The position numbers and the translations under genes were made by a program. The notes beneath the pieces were generated by a model. It did not search any database, had not been told where the DNA came from, and worked only from the letters and a program-made list of their open reading frames with translations. Source: Kitasatospora sp. NBC_00315 (GTDB lineage Bacteria > Actinomycetota > Actinomycetes > Streptomycetales > Streptomycetaceae). From it: DNA of 64,000 nucleotides. This document shows positions 44,483-53,943 of this stretch, piece by piece (positions within the stretch are counted from its first letter, which is position 1; each line of letters opens with the position of its first letter). The stretch spans positions 3,596,001 to 3,660,000 of the forward strand of contig NZ_CP108025.1 in the NCBI RefSeq assembly GCF_041435095.1, written 5' to 3'.

Positions 44483-45574
44483 CTAGAGACGACCTTCCGT
44501 CAGCTCGGTTGCGCCGCGCCGTAGTTCCGTCACGAACTCGACCCCGGAGGCCGTCAGGCCGCCGCTCGACAGCAGGGTGGCGGCGGCCGTCACGGTGTGG
44601 CCGCGCCAGAGCCGGTGCTCGCGCTCGGCGCGGGCGGGGCCGGGCGCCCCGGCGGCCAGTTCGCCCCGCCAGAAGTCGCTGACCCCGAGATGCGCGTAGG
44701 TGCCCTGGAGCAGCGCGCCGACCGGGCGCGGGTCGGGTCGCCAGGGCGCGTGGTACCTGGCCTCGCCGTTCGGCAGGTGCAGCGGCACGAGATCCAGCAG
44801 GGCCCCGAGTTGGACGTGCAGGAACTCGTGCACCAGAGCCAGGGCCAGCAGCTCGGGCTCGGCCGGACGGGAGGCGGCCACCGCGCCGTACGCCCGCCGG
44901 GCGGCGGCGCTCACCGCCTCGCCGTCGGGCGCCGGGCGCAGCGGCACCAGCGTGCCCACGCAGGCGCTCACCGCTTCGGCGTGCCAGGGGTGCCGGCGCA
45001 CCAGGATCTCCCAGGCCCCGGCCAGCAGCTCGCGCCAGGCGGCGAGCTCCGCGGGCTCCAGCGGCCCGGTGAGCGGCCGGCCGTAGACCTCCCGGTAGGG
45101 GCCCTGGTCGGCGAGCAGCAACTCCCAGCGCCGACCGTCGCACTCCAGCGCGATCGGGCTCCGCGGGCGGCCGCGCCGCTCGTCCAGGAGGAACCGGTCG
45201 AGCTCCCCCAGCGGCGCGCCGCGCCCGGCCGCGATCCGGTGCAGGCAGCCGGCCGCCCAGGCGTCGAACTCCGGCCGCAGCAGAAGCCGTTCCCAGAGCG
45301 CGCGGTCCTCGCGCTGGAGCGCGGCCACTGCGGCGTAGGTCCGCTCGAACCCGGCACGCTCCCCGGCGGGCACCGCGCGGCGCAGCGCGACCAGCAGCAG
45401 CGCGCGTTTGCTGAGCTGCCCGGCCCGCAGCAGTCGGACGGCGCCGGCGCCGCCCCGGGCGGTCGCGACCGCGGCGAAGGTCGCCCGGTCGATGCCGTGC
45501 CGCCGCAGGCCGTCCGGGGTGTGCTCGCGGGTGCCCGGCGGTCCGGGGTCCGCCACCTGCGTGTGCTCAGCCAT
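44483..45574 (-). CDS. HEXXH motif-containing putative peptide modification protein
   Basis: A 363-residue protein. The zinc-protease-like helix is H249-E250-F-L-H253 (ALALVHEFLHVQLG). Upstream is a helical region with PEFDAWAAGCLHRIA. The family (TIGR04267) is fixed in FxSxx-COOH loci and is suspected to process or modify the peptide after FxsB; this has no direct proof. Its start overlaps the 3' end of fxsB by 8 bases, so the two are translationally coupled. It is soluble, with no signal peptide. Confidence 0.9.
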   Translation of the reverse strand: MAEHTQVADPGPPGTREHTPDGLRRHGIDRATFAAVATARGGAGAVRLLRAGQLSKRALLLVALRRAVPAGERAGFERTYAAVAALQREDRALWERLLLRPEFDAWAAGCLHRIAAGRGAPLGELDRFLLDERRGRPRSPIALECDGRRWELLLADQGPYREVYGRPLTGPLEPAELAAWRELLAGAWEILVRRHPWHAEAVSACVGTLVPLRPAPDGEAVSAAARRAYGAVAASRPAEPELLALALVHEFLHVQLGALLDLVPLHLPNGEARYHAPWRPDPRPVGALLQGTYAHLGVSDFWRGELAAGAPGPARAEREHRLWRGHTVTAAATLLSSGGLTASGVEFVTELRRGATELTEGRL

Positions 45575-46844
45575 CCGCCCTCGTCCATCCCGCCGCTGCG
45601 GTTCCGCGCCCTGCCGCCGTCGGGGCCGGCACCGGTGCCCGAACGGGCACCTGCGGCAGGTCGCGCCGGAGCCGGCCGCCGATGTGACCGATCAGGGCCG
45701 CCAGGTCGGCGCAGTACACCGAGGGGTTCGCGAAGCCGCCCCGCGCGTAGCGGTGGGCGTACAGACCTCCCCCGCAGACCCGGGCCAGCGGGCAGGCGGC
45801 GCAGACCGGCCCGAGCCCGGCGAGGCCGCGCTGCCGGGCCCGGAACCCGGGATGGGCGGCTGCCGCCTCGAAGTCGTGCCGGAAGACGTCCAGACCGGTG
45901 CCGGGGGCTCCCTCGTAGGTCGCCTTGAGGCTGTCGGCCTGCTCGATCGTGCCGTCCGCCTCCACCACGACCAGGTCGACCGGGGCCAGCCCGACCGCCT
46001 CGCTGGCCGCCCGGCCGCCGAGCAGCAGCACGGCCAGCTCCTCGAACAGCCGGATGCCGGTCTCCCGGCGCGGGGCGTCGTACCAGCGGTCGAAGACGGC
46101 CCGCAGCCAGTCCGCGTAGGGCGTGGGCCCCTGGGCGACGGCCTCGGGCGGGACGGTCGGGCGCACCCGGGCCGGCCCGGGCGGCTGTTCCTCCCAGGTG
46201 CCGTGCGGGAGCAGCAGGTCGATCCGCGGCGGGGCGTGTTCGAGCAGCGCCTCGTAGGTGCGCACCGGATCGGATTCGAGGTCGACGACGCAGAGCAGTC
46301 CGGCGTACAGCTCCCGGTGCTCGGGCGAGCCGAGCAACCTCAGCACCTCGGCGGTGGCCGCGTAGCTGCCGCGTCCGTCGGGGAAGCGCCGGTGGCGGTC
46401 GTGGTCGGCGGGCGAGCCGTCGAGCGAGACCCCGACGGAGACCCGGTACCGGTGCAGCACGTCCAGCAGCGCGGGCTCGGCCGCCAGCCGCAGGCCGTTG
46501 GTCTGCATGCTGAACCGGACGGCCGTCCGGCCGTCCAGAGCGGCGCTCAACTCACCCAGCAGGGCGTCGAGATGGGCCGCGCCGACCAGCAACGGCTCAC
46601 CGCCGTGCAGGATCACGCCGACCTCGGGGAGTGCGTGCTCGGTCGCGTGTCGAGCGATCAGCTCGGCGGTCCGGCGCACGGTGGCGAGTTCCATCCGCCG
46701 CGGCCGGGAGCGCCAACTCTGGTCGGCCGCCTCGTACATGTAGCAGTAGTCACAGGCGAGGTTGCAGCGACTGTGGATCTTCAGCAGGTACTGGCGGAAC
46801 GGCAGCGCCCGGCCCGCCTGCGCTTCCGCGGGTTCGTCGGCCAT
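45567..46844 (-). CDS. fxsB: FxsB family radical SAM/SPASM peptide-modifying enzyme
   Basis: A 425-residue radical SAM enzyme. The SAM cluster motif is C27-N-L-A-C31-D-Y-C34, followed by GVILHGGEPLL and SMQTNGL. The C-terminal SPASM-type region has CAACPLARVCGGGLYAHRY and a further Cys (SVYCADL) for auxiliary clusters. Members of this group join an aromatic side chain to the beta-carbon of the residue two positions downstream, giving a three-residue cyclophane. The substrate would be F57-Q58-S59 of the adjacent FxsA. ATG 46844 is the clear start. Confidence 0.94.
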   Translation of the reverse strand: MADEPAEAQAGRALPFRQYLLKIHSRCNLACDYCYMYEAADQSWRSRPRRMELATVRRTAELIARHATEHALPEVGVILHGGEPLLVGAAHLDALLGELSAALDGRTAVRFSMQTNGLRLAAEPALLDVLHRYRVSVGVSLDGSPADHDRHRRFPDGRGSYAATAEVLRLLGSPEHRELYAGLLCVVDLESDPVRTYEALLEHAPPRIDLLLPHGTWEEQPPGPARVRPTVPPEAVAQGPTPYADWLRAVFDRWYDAPRRETGIRLFEELAVLLLGGRAASEAVGLAPVDLVVVEADGTIEQADSLKATYEGAPGTGLDVFRHDFEAAAAHPGFRARQRGLAGLGPVCAACPLARVCGGGLYAHRYARGGFANPSVYCADLAALIGHIGGRLRRDLPQVPVRAPVPAPTAAGRGTAAAGWTRADG

Positions 46845-46994
46845 GGGGCGAGCGTAGTGCCCGGACGCAGGGGCCGGGTACGCCGCTGGGCCATCCGTGG
46901 AGCGGCGCGGGTGTGCGCGCGAGGGTCGCGCGCCCCCTGACCTGCCGCTTACCGGGGGGTCACGAAGTCGACCGGCTCCGACGGGAGTTCGACA

Positions 46995-47017
46995 CCACCC
47001 GGAGATTCCCCGGGTGG
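46995..47017 (-). terminator. Hairpin just after fxsA (attenuator type)
   Basis: CCACCCGG (46995-47002) pairs with CCGGGTGG (47010-47017) around a 7-base loop, 14 bases beyond the fxsA stop and about 150 bases before fxsB. Partial termination here would favour precursor over enzyme message, as is common in RiPP operons. Confidence 0.55.
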
Positions 47018-47030
47018 AGCCGGGGGCGGA

Positions 47031-47216
47031 TCAGAGCGAGGACTGGAAGGCCGCGAACGGCTCGGCACCGGGCGCCACCGCGTCCTCGACCAGACGGCGC
47101 AGCAGGTCGCCGAGGACGGTGTCCGGAAGGCCGTCGAGATCGTCCAGGGAAAGGTCCGCCACATCGACCAGATCGGAGCAGAGCCCAGGGTCGACATCCA
47201 TACCGGTGACGCTCAT
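47031..47216 (-). CDS. fxsA: FxSxx-COOH cyclophane RiPP precursor FxsA
   Basis: A 61-residue precursor. It ends F57-Q58-S59-S60-L61, exactly the FxSxx-COOH signature of the family (TIGR04268). The acidic, Leu/Asp-rich leader (DLVDVADLSLDDLDGLPDTV) is typical, followed by LGDLLRRLVEDAV and APGAEP. FxsB would crosslink F57 to S59; F54 is a second aromatic residue. Start ATG 47216 has GAGGGACTG upstream. The genes downstream on the same strand supply the full modification set. The product's role is unknown in this family. Confidence 0.94.
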   Translation of the reverse strand: MSVTGMDVDPGLCSDLVDVADLSLDDLDGLPDTVLGDLLRRLVEDAVAPGAEPFAAFQSSL

Positions 47217-47296
47217 CAGTCCCTCATTCGATCTCTCGGGGGAGCAGGTTGGGAGTGGACCGGGGGTACAGGATTCGACCCTGATCCACGAGGCGC

Positions 47297-47302
47297 ATCC
47301 TA
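47297..47302 (-). promoter_or_regulatory. Possible -10 box of the fxs operon
   Basis: TAGGAT on the minus strand (47297-47302), about 80 bases upstream of the fxsA ATG, fits the streptomycete -10 consensus TAGRRT. No good -35 box stands out. Confidence 0.4.
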
Positions 47303-47580
47303 CACCTGACGCCCCCTCGGCCCGCCTGCCGAGCGCGCCGCTGTCAGCCGGACAGCCCTACCGGGGAACGGGCCGTGCCCGCCCTGCCCCGGGGCTCCCC
47401 GGCCGCCCTGCGGCGCGCCCCGACGGGACACGCGAGCGGCCCCGTTCCGCGGCGCGCGCAACCCCGGCAGCGACCGACGCGCCAGGGCGATCCGCGCCAC
47501 TGCGGTCACCCCGGCCACCGGGGCCCGCAGGCACTCATCGGGCACTCAAGGGGCTCAGGTGACTCAGGGAGCCCAGGGGC
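47303..47580. other. Intergenic region between fxsA and pdxH
   Basis: About 280 bases without a coding signal. Near the pdxH stop, AGGGGCTCAGG occurs at 47549-47559 and again at 47575-47585, the second copy spanning the stop codon (TCA on the + strand). Several ACTCA motifs surround them. Confidence 0.45.
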
Positions 47581-48258
47581 TCAGGGGCAGAGCCGATCCA
47601 CGCGCCAGCCGCCCTCGCCCGCGACGTACCGCAACCGGTCGTGCAGGCGGTTCGCCCGCCCCTGCCAGAACTCGACGCTCTGCGGGACCACCCGGTAGCC
47701 GCCCCAGAACGGCGGCACCGGCACTCCCTCGCCCTCCGGGTAGCGGCGCTCCAGCTCCGCGTACCGCTGTTCCAGCACCTCCCGGCCGGCGACCGGGCTC
47801 GACTGCTCGCTCGCCCAGGCGCCGAGCTGCGAGCCGTGCGGGCGGGTCCGGAAGTAGGCGGCGGTCTCGTCCCGGCCGACCCGCTCCACCGAGCCCTGGA
47901 CGATCACCTGGCGGGCCAGCGTGATCCAGGGGAAGAGCAGGGCGGCGTACGGGTTCGCGCCCAGCTCCGCGCCCTTGCGGGAACCGTAGTTGGTGAAGAA
48001 GACGAACCCGCGGTGGTCGTAGCCCTTCAGCAGCACGGTCCGCGAGCTGGGCCGGCCGGCCGCGTCCGCGGTGGAGAGCACCATCGCGTTGGGCTCGGCC
48101 ACCCCGGCCAGGCCCGCCTCCTGGAACCAGTGCGTGAACTGGGTCACGGGGTCGGCCGCGACGTCCGTCTCGGCCAGGCCCTCGTGGCTGTAGTGCTCGC
48201 GCATCGCGGCGAGGTCCGGGCTCGGGGGCGTGGGGTGGGCGCTTTCCGGGGTCTGCAC
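47581..48258 (-). CDS. pdxH: Pyridoxamine 5'-phosphate oxidase
   Basis: A 225-residue protein. It has the FMN-binding [28 protein letters not shown] segment, LVPY-like [30 protein letters not shown] and the C-terminal substrate-binding [11 protein letters not shown]...WRVDRLCP. All match PdxH, which oxidises PNP/PMP to PLP. GTG 48258 gives the family's N-terminal extension; ATG 48207 is an alternative. It is divergent from the citrate synthase gene. Confidence 0.93.
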   Translation of the reverse strand: MQTPESAHPTPPSPDLAAMREHYSHEGLAETDVAADPVTQFTHWFQEAGLAGVAEPNAMVLSTADAAGRPSSRTVLLKGYDHRGFVFFTNYGSRKGAELGANPYAALLFPWITLARQVIVQGSVERVGRDETAAYFRTRPHGSQLGAWASEQSSPVAGREVLEQRYAELERRYPEGEGVPVPPFWGGYRVVPQSVEFWQGRANRLHDRLRYVAGEGGWRVDRLCP

Positions 48259-48591
48259 GCCAACATCATCCCGTACGACAAGCAACGGGCACCGCTACCT
48301 CCGGACAAACCCCGGTGGGAGATATGGTGTCTCGCCATCGCTTCACGGCCGGCGCCACGGTGGAATGTCCGGAACCGACCGGTTGATACCGCAGGATTCC
48401 CGGCCGGGCCGGGCATCCGGGACAGAGTCCGGCGCCCGCCGGGCGGCCCACGGGAAACATCACCTCGGTGGTGTATGGCGCAATGCACCCGGTGCCTGAG
48501 ACGCTGGCACCGAGTGCCAACCACCCATAGGTCACTGGCGTGCTGCCCCACCACGGCCGCCCGCCGATCGCAGAGCTGAAGGAGCCGCCGC
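48259..48591. promoter_or_regulatory. Divergent pdxH / citrate synthase promoter region with operator-like palindrome
   Basis: A gene-free 333-bp stretch. TGGCAC-CGA-GTGCCA, a perfect 15-bp palindrome, lies at 48505-48519, about 70 bases upstream of the citrate synthase start. A related half-site GGTGCC is at 48491-48496. This could be an operator controlling the citrate synthase. Confidence 0.5.
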
Positions 48592-49692
48592 ATGTCCGAC
48601 TTCGTACCCGGGCTTGAGGGAGTCGTCGCTTTCGAGAGCGAGATCGCCGAACCCGACCGTGAAGGCGGCGCCCTGCGGTACCGAGGCGTCGACATCGACG
48701 ACCTGGTCGGACACGTCTCCTTCGGGCACGTCTGGGGCCTGCTGGTGGACGGCAAGTTCAACCCGGGCCTGCCCGCCGCGGAGCCGTTCCCGATCCCCGT
48801 CCACTCCGGCGACATCCGGGTCGACGTGCAGTCCGCGCTGGCCATGCTGGCGCCGGTCTGGGGTCTCAAGCCGCTGCTGGACATCTCCGCCGATCAGGCC
48901 CGCGACGACCTCGCGCGCGCCGCCGTGATGGCGCTGTCCTACGTGGCGCAGTCCGCCCGTGGCCAGGGGCTGCCGATGGTGCCGCAGAGCGAGATCGACA
49001 AGGCCGAGACGGTCGTCGAGCGCTTCATGATCCGCTGGCGCGGCGAGCCCGACCCCAAGCACGTCAAGGCGATCGACGCCTACTGGACGTCCGCCGCCGA
49101 GCACGGCATGAACGCCTCCACCTTCACCGCCCGGGTCATCGCCTCCACGGGCGCCGACGTCGCGGCCGCACTGTCGGGCGCCGTCGGCGCGATGTCCGGC
49201 CCGCTGCACGGCGGCGCGCCGTCCCGCGTGCTCGGCATGATCGAGGAGATCGAGCGCACCGGCGACGCCGCCGCGTACGTGAAGAACGCCCTCGACAAGG
49301 GCGAGCGCCTGATGGGCTTCGGCCACCGCGTCTACCGCGCCGAGGACCCGCGCGCCCGCGTGCTGCGCCGTACCGCCAAGGAGCTCGGCGCCCCGCGCTA
49401 CGAGATCGCCGAGGCGCTGGAGAAGGCCGCGCTGGAGGAGCTGCACAACCGCCGCCCCGACCGTGTGCTGGCCACCAACGTGGAGTTCTGGGCCGCGATC
49501 ATGCTGGACTTCGCCGAGGTCCCCGCGCACATGTTCACCTCGATGTTCACCTGTGCCCGGACGGCCGGCTGGTCGGCCCACATCCTGGAGCAGAAGCGCA
49601 CCGGCCGCCTGGTCCGCCCGGCCGCGCGCTACATCGGCCCGGCCGCCCGCAGCCCGCGTGACATCGAGGGCTACGACTCGATCGCCCGCTGA
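48592..49692 (+). CDS. Citrate synthase (type 2 / CitA-like)
   Basis: A 366-residue citrate synthase family protein beginning DFVPGLEGVVAFESEIAEPD, RYRGVDIDDL. Active-site segments are GAMSGPLHGGAPSRVL (His), MGFGHRVYRAEDPRARVL (His) and WAAIMLDFAEVPAHMFTSMF (Asp). It may be a 2-methylcitrate or second citrate synthase rather than the main enzyme. ATG 48592 follows AAGGAG. The terminator is at 49727. Confidence 0.93.
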   Translation: MSDFVPGLEGVVAFESEIAEPDREGGALRYRGVDIDDLVGHVSFGHVWGLLVDGKFNPGLPAAEPFPIPVHSGDIRVDVQSALAMLAPVWGLKPLLDISADQARDDLARAAVMALSYVAQSARGQGLPMVPQSEIDKAETVVERFMIRWRGEPDPKHVKAIDAYWTSAAEHGMNASTFTARVIASTGADVAAALSGAVGAMSGPLHGGAPSRVLGMIEEIERTGDAAAYVKNALDKGERLMGFGHRVYRAEDPRARVLRRTAKELGAPRYEIAEALEKAALEELHNRRPDRVLATNVEFWAAIMLDFAEVPAHMFTSMFTCARTAGWSAHILEQKRTGRLVRPAARYIGPAARSPRDIEGYDSIAR

Positions 49693-49726
49693 GGCCACGG
49701 CGGGGGCCGACGGGCCGACCCGCCGG

Positions 49727-49764
49727 ACGGGTCCGGGGAGCCTCTGCTCCCCGGGCCCGTTTTT
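49727..49764 (+). terminator. Intrinsic terminator with T-tract after citrate synthase gene
   Basis: The stem ACGGGTCCGGGGAGC (49727-49741) pairs with 49746-49760, with one G-T pair, and is followed by TTTTT. It separates the gene from serC. Confidence 0.88.
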
Positions 49765-49842
49765 CGCCGTTCCGCGGGCCCCGCACCGCAGGGATCACAT
49801 CTCAGCGGGCGGACGGCCGTAACAGAGCCGCAATCCGAGCCA

Positions 49843-50974
<1,132 letters not shown>

Positions 50975-50981
50975 CCCCAGC

Positions 50982-51029
50982 CGTACGACGAGGGGCCACC
51001 GCCTGCGGGCGGTGGCCCCTCGTCGTACG
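50982..51029 (+). terminator. Terminator of serC
   Basis: A perfect 22-bp stem (50982-51003 with 51008-51029) and a TGCG loop, 8 bases after the stop. It can also end the convergent small gene. Confidence 0.9.
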
Positions 51030-51054
51030 CGCCGCGCACCTACCTGCCGCGCAC

Positions 51055-51144
51055 CTACCTGCCGACCAGTGAACTGATCACCACGACCGCCAGCAGCAGG
51101 AGCAGGGCGCCGGTCACGATACGCATACGAGTCTTCGGGTCCAC
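51055..51144 (-). CDS. 29-residue single-TM membrane peptide
   Basis: GTG 51144 opens a 29-codon reading: a short charged N-terminus (DPKTRMR), then a hydrophobic helix IVTGALLLLLAVVVISSLVG and a final Arg. The composition (positive-inside start, one clean TM helix, stop right after it) looks like a real small membrane protein, not a shadow. It lies convergent to serC, just past its terminator. No strong ribosome site is visible. I do not recognise a family. Confidence 0.5.
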   Translation of the reverse strand: MDPKTRMRIVTGALLLLLAVVVISSLVGR

Positions 51145-51212
51145 GATGAACGAGCGTACCTCCCGGCCGGTCGGTCGTGGTGCCCGGGCGGTCCGCGGGG
51201 CAGGCTGGGGCC

Positions 51213-52982
51213 ATGCTGACCTACGACTCCACCGGCTTCCGGCTCGACGGCGGCCCGCTGCGCATCCTCTCCGGCGCCGCGCACTACTTCCGCACCCGCT
51301 CCGAACAGTGGCCGCAGCGGCTCGCGGCACTGCGGGCGATGGGGCTCAACACGGTCGAGACGTACATCCCCTGGAATCTGCACGAGCCGGCCCCCGGCGC
51401 GTTCCGCCGACTCGACGAACTGCCCGCCTTCCTGGACGAGGCGGCCCGGCAGGGCCTGTGGGCGATCGTCCGGCCCGGCCCGTACATCTGCGCCGAGTGG
51501 GACAACGGGGGCCTGCCCGGCTGGCTGACCGCCCGGGTCGGCCGCCGGGCCCGGACCGGCGACCCGCGGTATCTGGCCGCCGTCGACGCGTACCTGGACG
51601 CCGTGCTGCCGGCCGTGGTCGAGCGGCAGTGCGACCGGGGCGGCAACGTGCTGCTGGTCCAGGTCGAGAACGAGTACGGCTCGTACGGCAGCGATGCCGG
51701 CTATCTGCGCCACCTCGCCGACGGGCTGCTCCGCCGGGGGGTCACCGTGCCCCTGTTCACCTCGGACGGCCCGCAGGAGCACCTGCTCTCCGCCGGCACC
51801 GTCCCCGGGGTGCTCGCCACGGTCAACTTCGGCTCCGAGCCGGAGGCGGCGTTCGAGGTGCTGCGCCGGGTCCGGCCGCAGGACCCGCCGTTCTGCATGG
51901 AGTTCTGGAACGGCTGGTTCGACCACTGGGGCGAGAAGCACCACACCCGCGACCCGGAGGACGCGGCCGACAGCCTGCGCCGGATCCTCGCGGCCGGCGG
52001 CTCGGTCAACCTCTACATGGCGCACGGCGGCACCAACTTCGGCACCACCGCCGGGGCGAACCACGCCGACCCGCCGTTCAACTCCACCGACTGGGCGGAC
52101 TCGCCGTACCAGCCGTCCGTCACCTCCTACGACTACGACGCCCCGTTGGACGAACGCGGCTCCCCCACACCGAAGTTCTACGCGCTGCGGGCCGTCCTCG
52201 CCGAGTTCGCCGCCGAACACCCCGACGAGGCCAGGTACAGAAGCGCGACGGCGCCGCGGCTCCCCTCCCCCGCGCCCCTGTTGCCCGCCGGGTCGGTCGA
52301 TCTGACCTCCTTCGCGCCGCTCCGCTACGGCCCCGCCGTGGAGTCCCCCGTGCCGCCCACCTTCGAGGAGCTGGGCCTGGAGCACGGACTCGTCCGGTAC
52401 ACCTTCCGGATCCCCGGGCCCCGCCCCGAACTCCCGCTCACCGTGGAGGGCCTGCGGGACCGGGCCACCCTGTGGGTGGACGGCGAGCGGGTCGCCGAAC
52501 CGGCCCGGGGCGTGGCGCAGGAGCCACCGCTCGTCCCCGGCGGCGTGACCGTCGAGCTGCTGGTCGAATCCCTCGGACGAGTGAACTACGGACCGATGGT
52601 CGGGGAGACCAAGGGCATCACCGGCGGCGTCCGGCACGAACAGCAGTACCTGCACGGCTGTCGCGCCGAGCCCGTCCGGCTGGACGACCTCACCGGCCTG
52701 GAGTACCACCCGCAGCGGCCCGCCGCGCAGCCCTGCTTCGCCCGGGGCGTGCTGACCCTGGACTGCGGCGGTGACACCTACCTGGCCGTCCCCGGTGGAC
52801 GGCACGGACACCTGTGGGTGAACGGCTTCCACCTCGGCCGCTACGACGACCGCGGCCCGCAGCGCAGCCTCTACTGCCCGGAGCCCGTCCTGCGCCGGGG
52901 CGGGAACGAGATCGTCCTGCTCGAACTCGGCGCCGCCTCGCCCTCCGCCGTCGAGTTGCGCACCTCACCCGACCTGGGCTGA
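51213..52982 (+). CDS. Beta-galactosidase, glycoside hydrolase family 35
   Basis: A 589-residue protein. The GH35 TIM barrel has the acid/base Glu154 in QVENEYGSYG and the nucleophile Glu230 in FCMEFWNGWFDHWG, with VRPGPYICAEWDNGGLPGWL and MAHGGTNFGTTAGAN. C-terminal beta-domains follow (about 340-589; GHLWVNGFHLGRYDDRGPQ). There is no signal peptide, so it is cytoplasmic and likely acts on imported galactosides. ATG 51213 is the start of the fold. The last bases with the stop are duplicated in tandem. Confidence 0.92.
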   Translation: MLTYDSTGFRLDGGPLRILSGAAHYFRTRSEQWPQRLAALRAMGLNTVETYIPWNLHEPAPGAFRRLDELPAFLDEAARQGLWAIVRPGPYICAEWDNGGLPGWLTARVGRRARTGDPRYLAAVDAYLDAVLPAVVERQCDRGGNVLLVQVENEYGSYGSDAGYLRHLADGLLRRGVTVPLFTSDGPQEHLLSAGTVPGVLATVNFGSEPEAAFEVLRRVRPQDPPFCMEFWNGWFDHWGEKHHTRDPEDAADSLRRILAAGGSVNLYMAHGGTNFGTTAGANHADPPFNSTDWADSPYQPSVTSYDYDAPLDERGSPTPKFYALRAVLAEFAAEHPDEARYRSATAPRLPSPAPLLPAGSVDLTSFAPLRYGPAVESPVPPTFEELGLEHGLVRYTFRIPGPRPELPLTVEGLRDRATLWVDGERVAEPARGVAQEPPLVPGGVTVELLVESLGRVNYGPMVGETKGITGGVRHEQQYLHGCRAEPVRLDDLTGLEYHPQRPAAQPCFARGVLTLDCGGDTYLAVPGGRHGHLWVNGFHLGRYDDRGPQRSLYCPEPVLRRGGNEIVLLELGAASPSAVELRTSPDLG

Positions 52983-53009
52983 CATCCGGCCGGGGCTGAC
53001 ATCCGGCCG
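52976..53009. repeat. Exact tandem duplication of the GH35 gene stop region
   Basis: The 17-mer GGGCTGACATCCGGCCG is present twice in tandem (52976-52992 and 52993-53009). The first copy contains the real TGA stop; the second is outside the gene. Confidence 0.9.
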
Positions 53010-53078
53010 GGGCCGGGCCGCCCCCGGCCGTGGCCGAACCCGGGCCCGGGCCCGGGCCCCGGCGAGCAGAGCGGCGGC

Positions 53079-53846
53079 CTAGGGGCCGAGCAGCGAGCCG
53101 CCGGTGGCGTCGATGGCCTGGCCCGTGATCCAGCGGGCGTCGTCGGAGGCGACGAAGGCGACCACGTCGGCGATGTCGGCGGCCTCGCCGACCCGCCCGA
53201 AGGCGGAGTAGGCGGCCGCCTGGGCGTGGGCGTCCGGATCGGCCAGCCAGGGGTTGATGTCGGTCTCGACGATGCCCGGGCTGACCGAGTTCACCGTGAT
53301 TCCGCGCGGCCCGAGATCCTTGGCGAGGGTCAGCGTCAGCGTGTCGACGGCGCCCTTGGTCATCGCGTAGGCGGCGATGGCCGGGAAGGCGATCCGGGTG
53401 ACGCCGGAGGAGATGTTGATGATCCGGCCGCCGTCCCGCAGCCGGTCCAGGCCCTGGCGGATGACGAAGAACGGCGCCTTGACGTTGACCGCGAAGACCC
53501 GGTCGTAGTCGGCCTCGGTCACCTCGTGGATCCGCCCGTGGGCGTTGATGCCGGCGTTGTTGACCAGGATGTCCAGGCCGCCCGGCGCCCCCCGCGCGGC
53601 GAGGGCCGCGTCGAAGGCCGTCCAGAGCGCGTCGGCGTCACCCGGCACGCCCAGCTGGGCGCCGATGGCGAAGGCCCGGCCGCCGGCCTCGCCGATCGCC
53701 GCGACCGTCTTCTCCGCGGCCTCCCGGTTGCTGCCGTAGTGCACCGCGACCAGCGCCCCCTCGCGGGCCAGCCGCTCCGCGATGCCCCGGCCGATGCCCC
53801 GACTGCCGCCGGTGACCAGTGCCGTCCTGCCCGTGAGCGTGCCCAT
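53079..53846 (-). CDS. SDR-family NAD(P)-dependent oxidoreductase
   Basis: A 255-residue short-chain dehydrogenase/reductase. The cofactor motif is TALVTGGSRGIGRGIAE, with DILVNNAGINAHG, IINISSGV, and the active-site Tyr/Lys as AYAMTKGAVDTL. The C-terminus WITGQAIDATGG is typical of FabG-like enzymes. ATG 53846 has GGGAGG 7 bases upstream and is preferred to ATG 53852. It is divergent from a TetR gene that probably represses it. Confidence 0.9.
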   Translation of the reverse strand: MGTLTGRTALVTGGSRGIGRGIAERLAREGALVAVHYGSNREAAEKTVAAIGEAGGRAFAIGAQLGVPGDADALWTAFDAALAARGAPGGLDILVNNAGINAHGRIHEVTEADYDRVFAVNVKAPFFVIRQGLDRLRDGGRIINISSGVTRIAFPAIAAYAMTKGAVDTLTLTLAKDLGPRGITVNSVSPGIVETDINPWLADPDAHAQAAAYSAFGRVGEAADIADVVAFVASDDARWITGQAIDATGGSLLGP

Positions 53847-53884
53847 GGACATGCCTCCCTCTCTCGCCGACCGTTTTCTGTAGT

Positions 53885-53926
53885 GGTCGCTAAGTAAAGA
53901 GACCGTAGCACGCTTCCGTAGCGACC
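53885..53926. promoter_or_regulatory. Operator-like inverted repeats between SDR and TetR genes
   Basis: GGTCGCTA (53885-53892) and its inverse TAGCGACC (53919-53926) flank an AT-richer core that contains further GACCGTAGC-like half-sites. The position in the short divergent promoter suggests binding by the TetR protein encoded at 53944. Confidence 0.55.
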
Positions 53927-53943
53927 GATATAGAATTCCTGGC

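Noticed and set aside
47031..47216. A longer overlapping frame (46949-47197, minus) as an alternative small gene
   Set aside because: The fxsA frame has the family signature, ribosome site and operon position. The other frame is Pro/Ser/Arg-rich without features.
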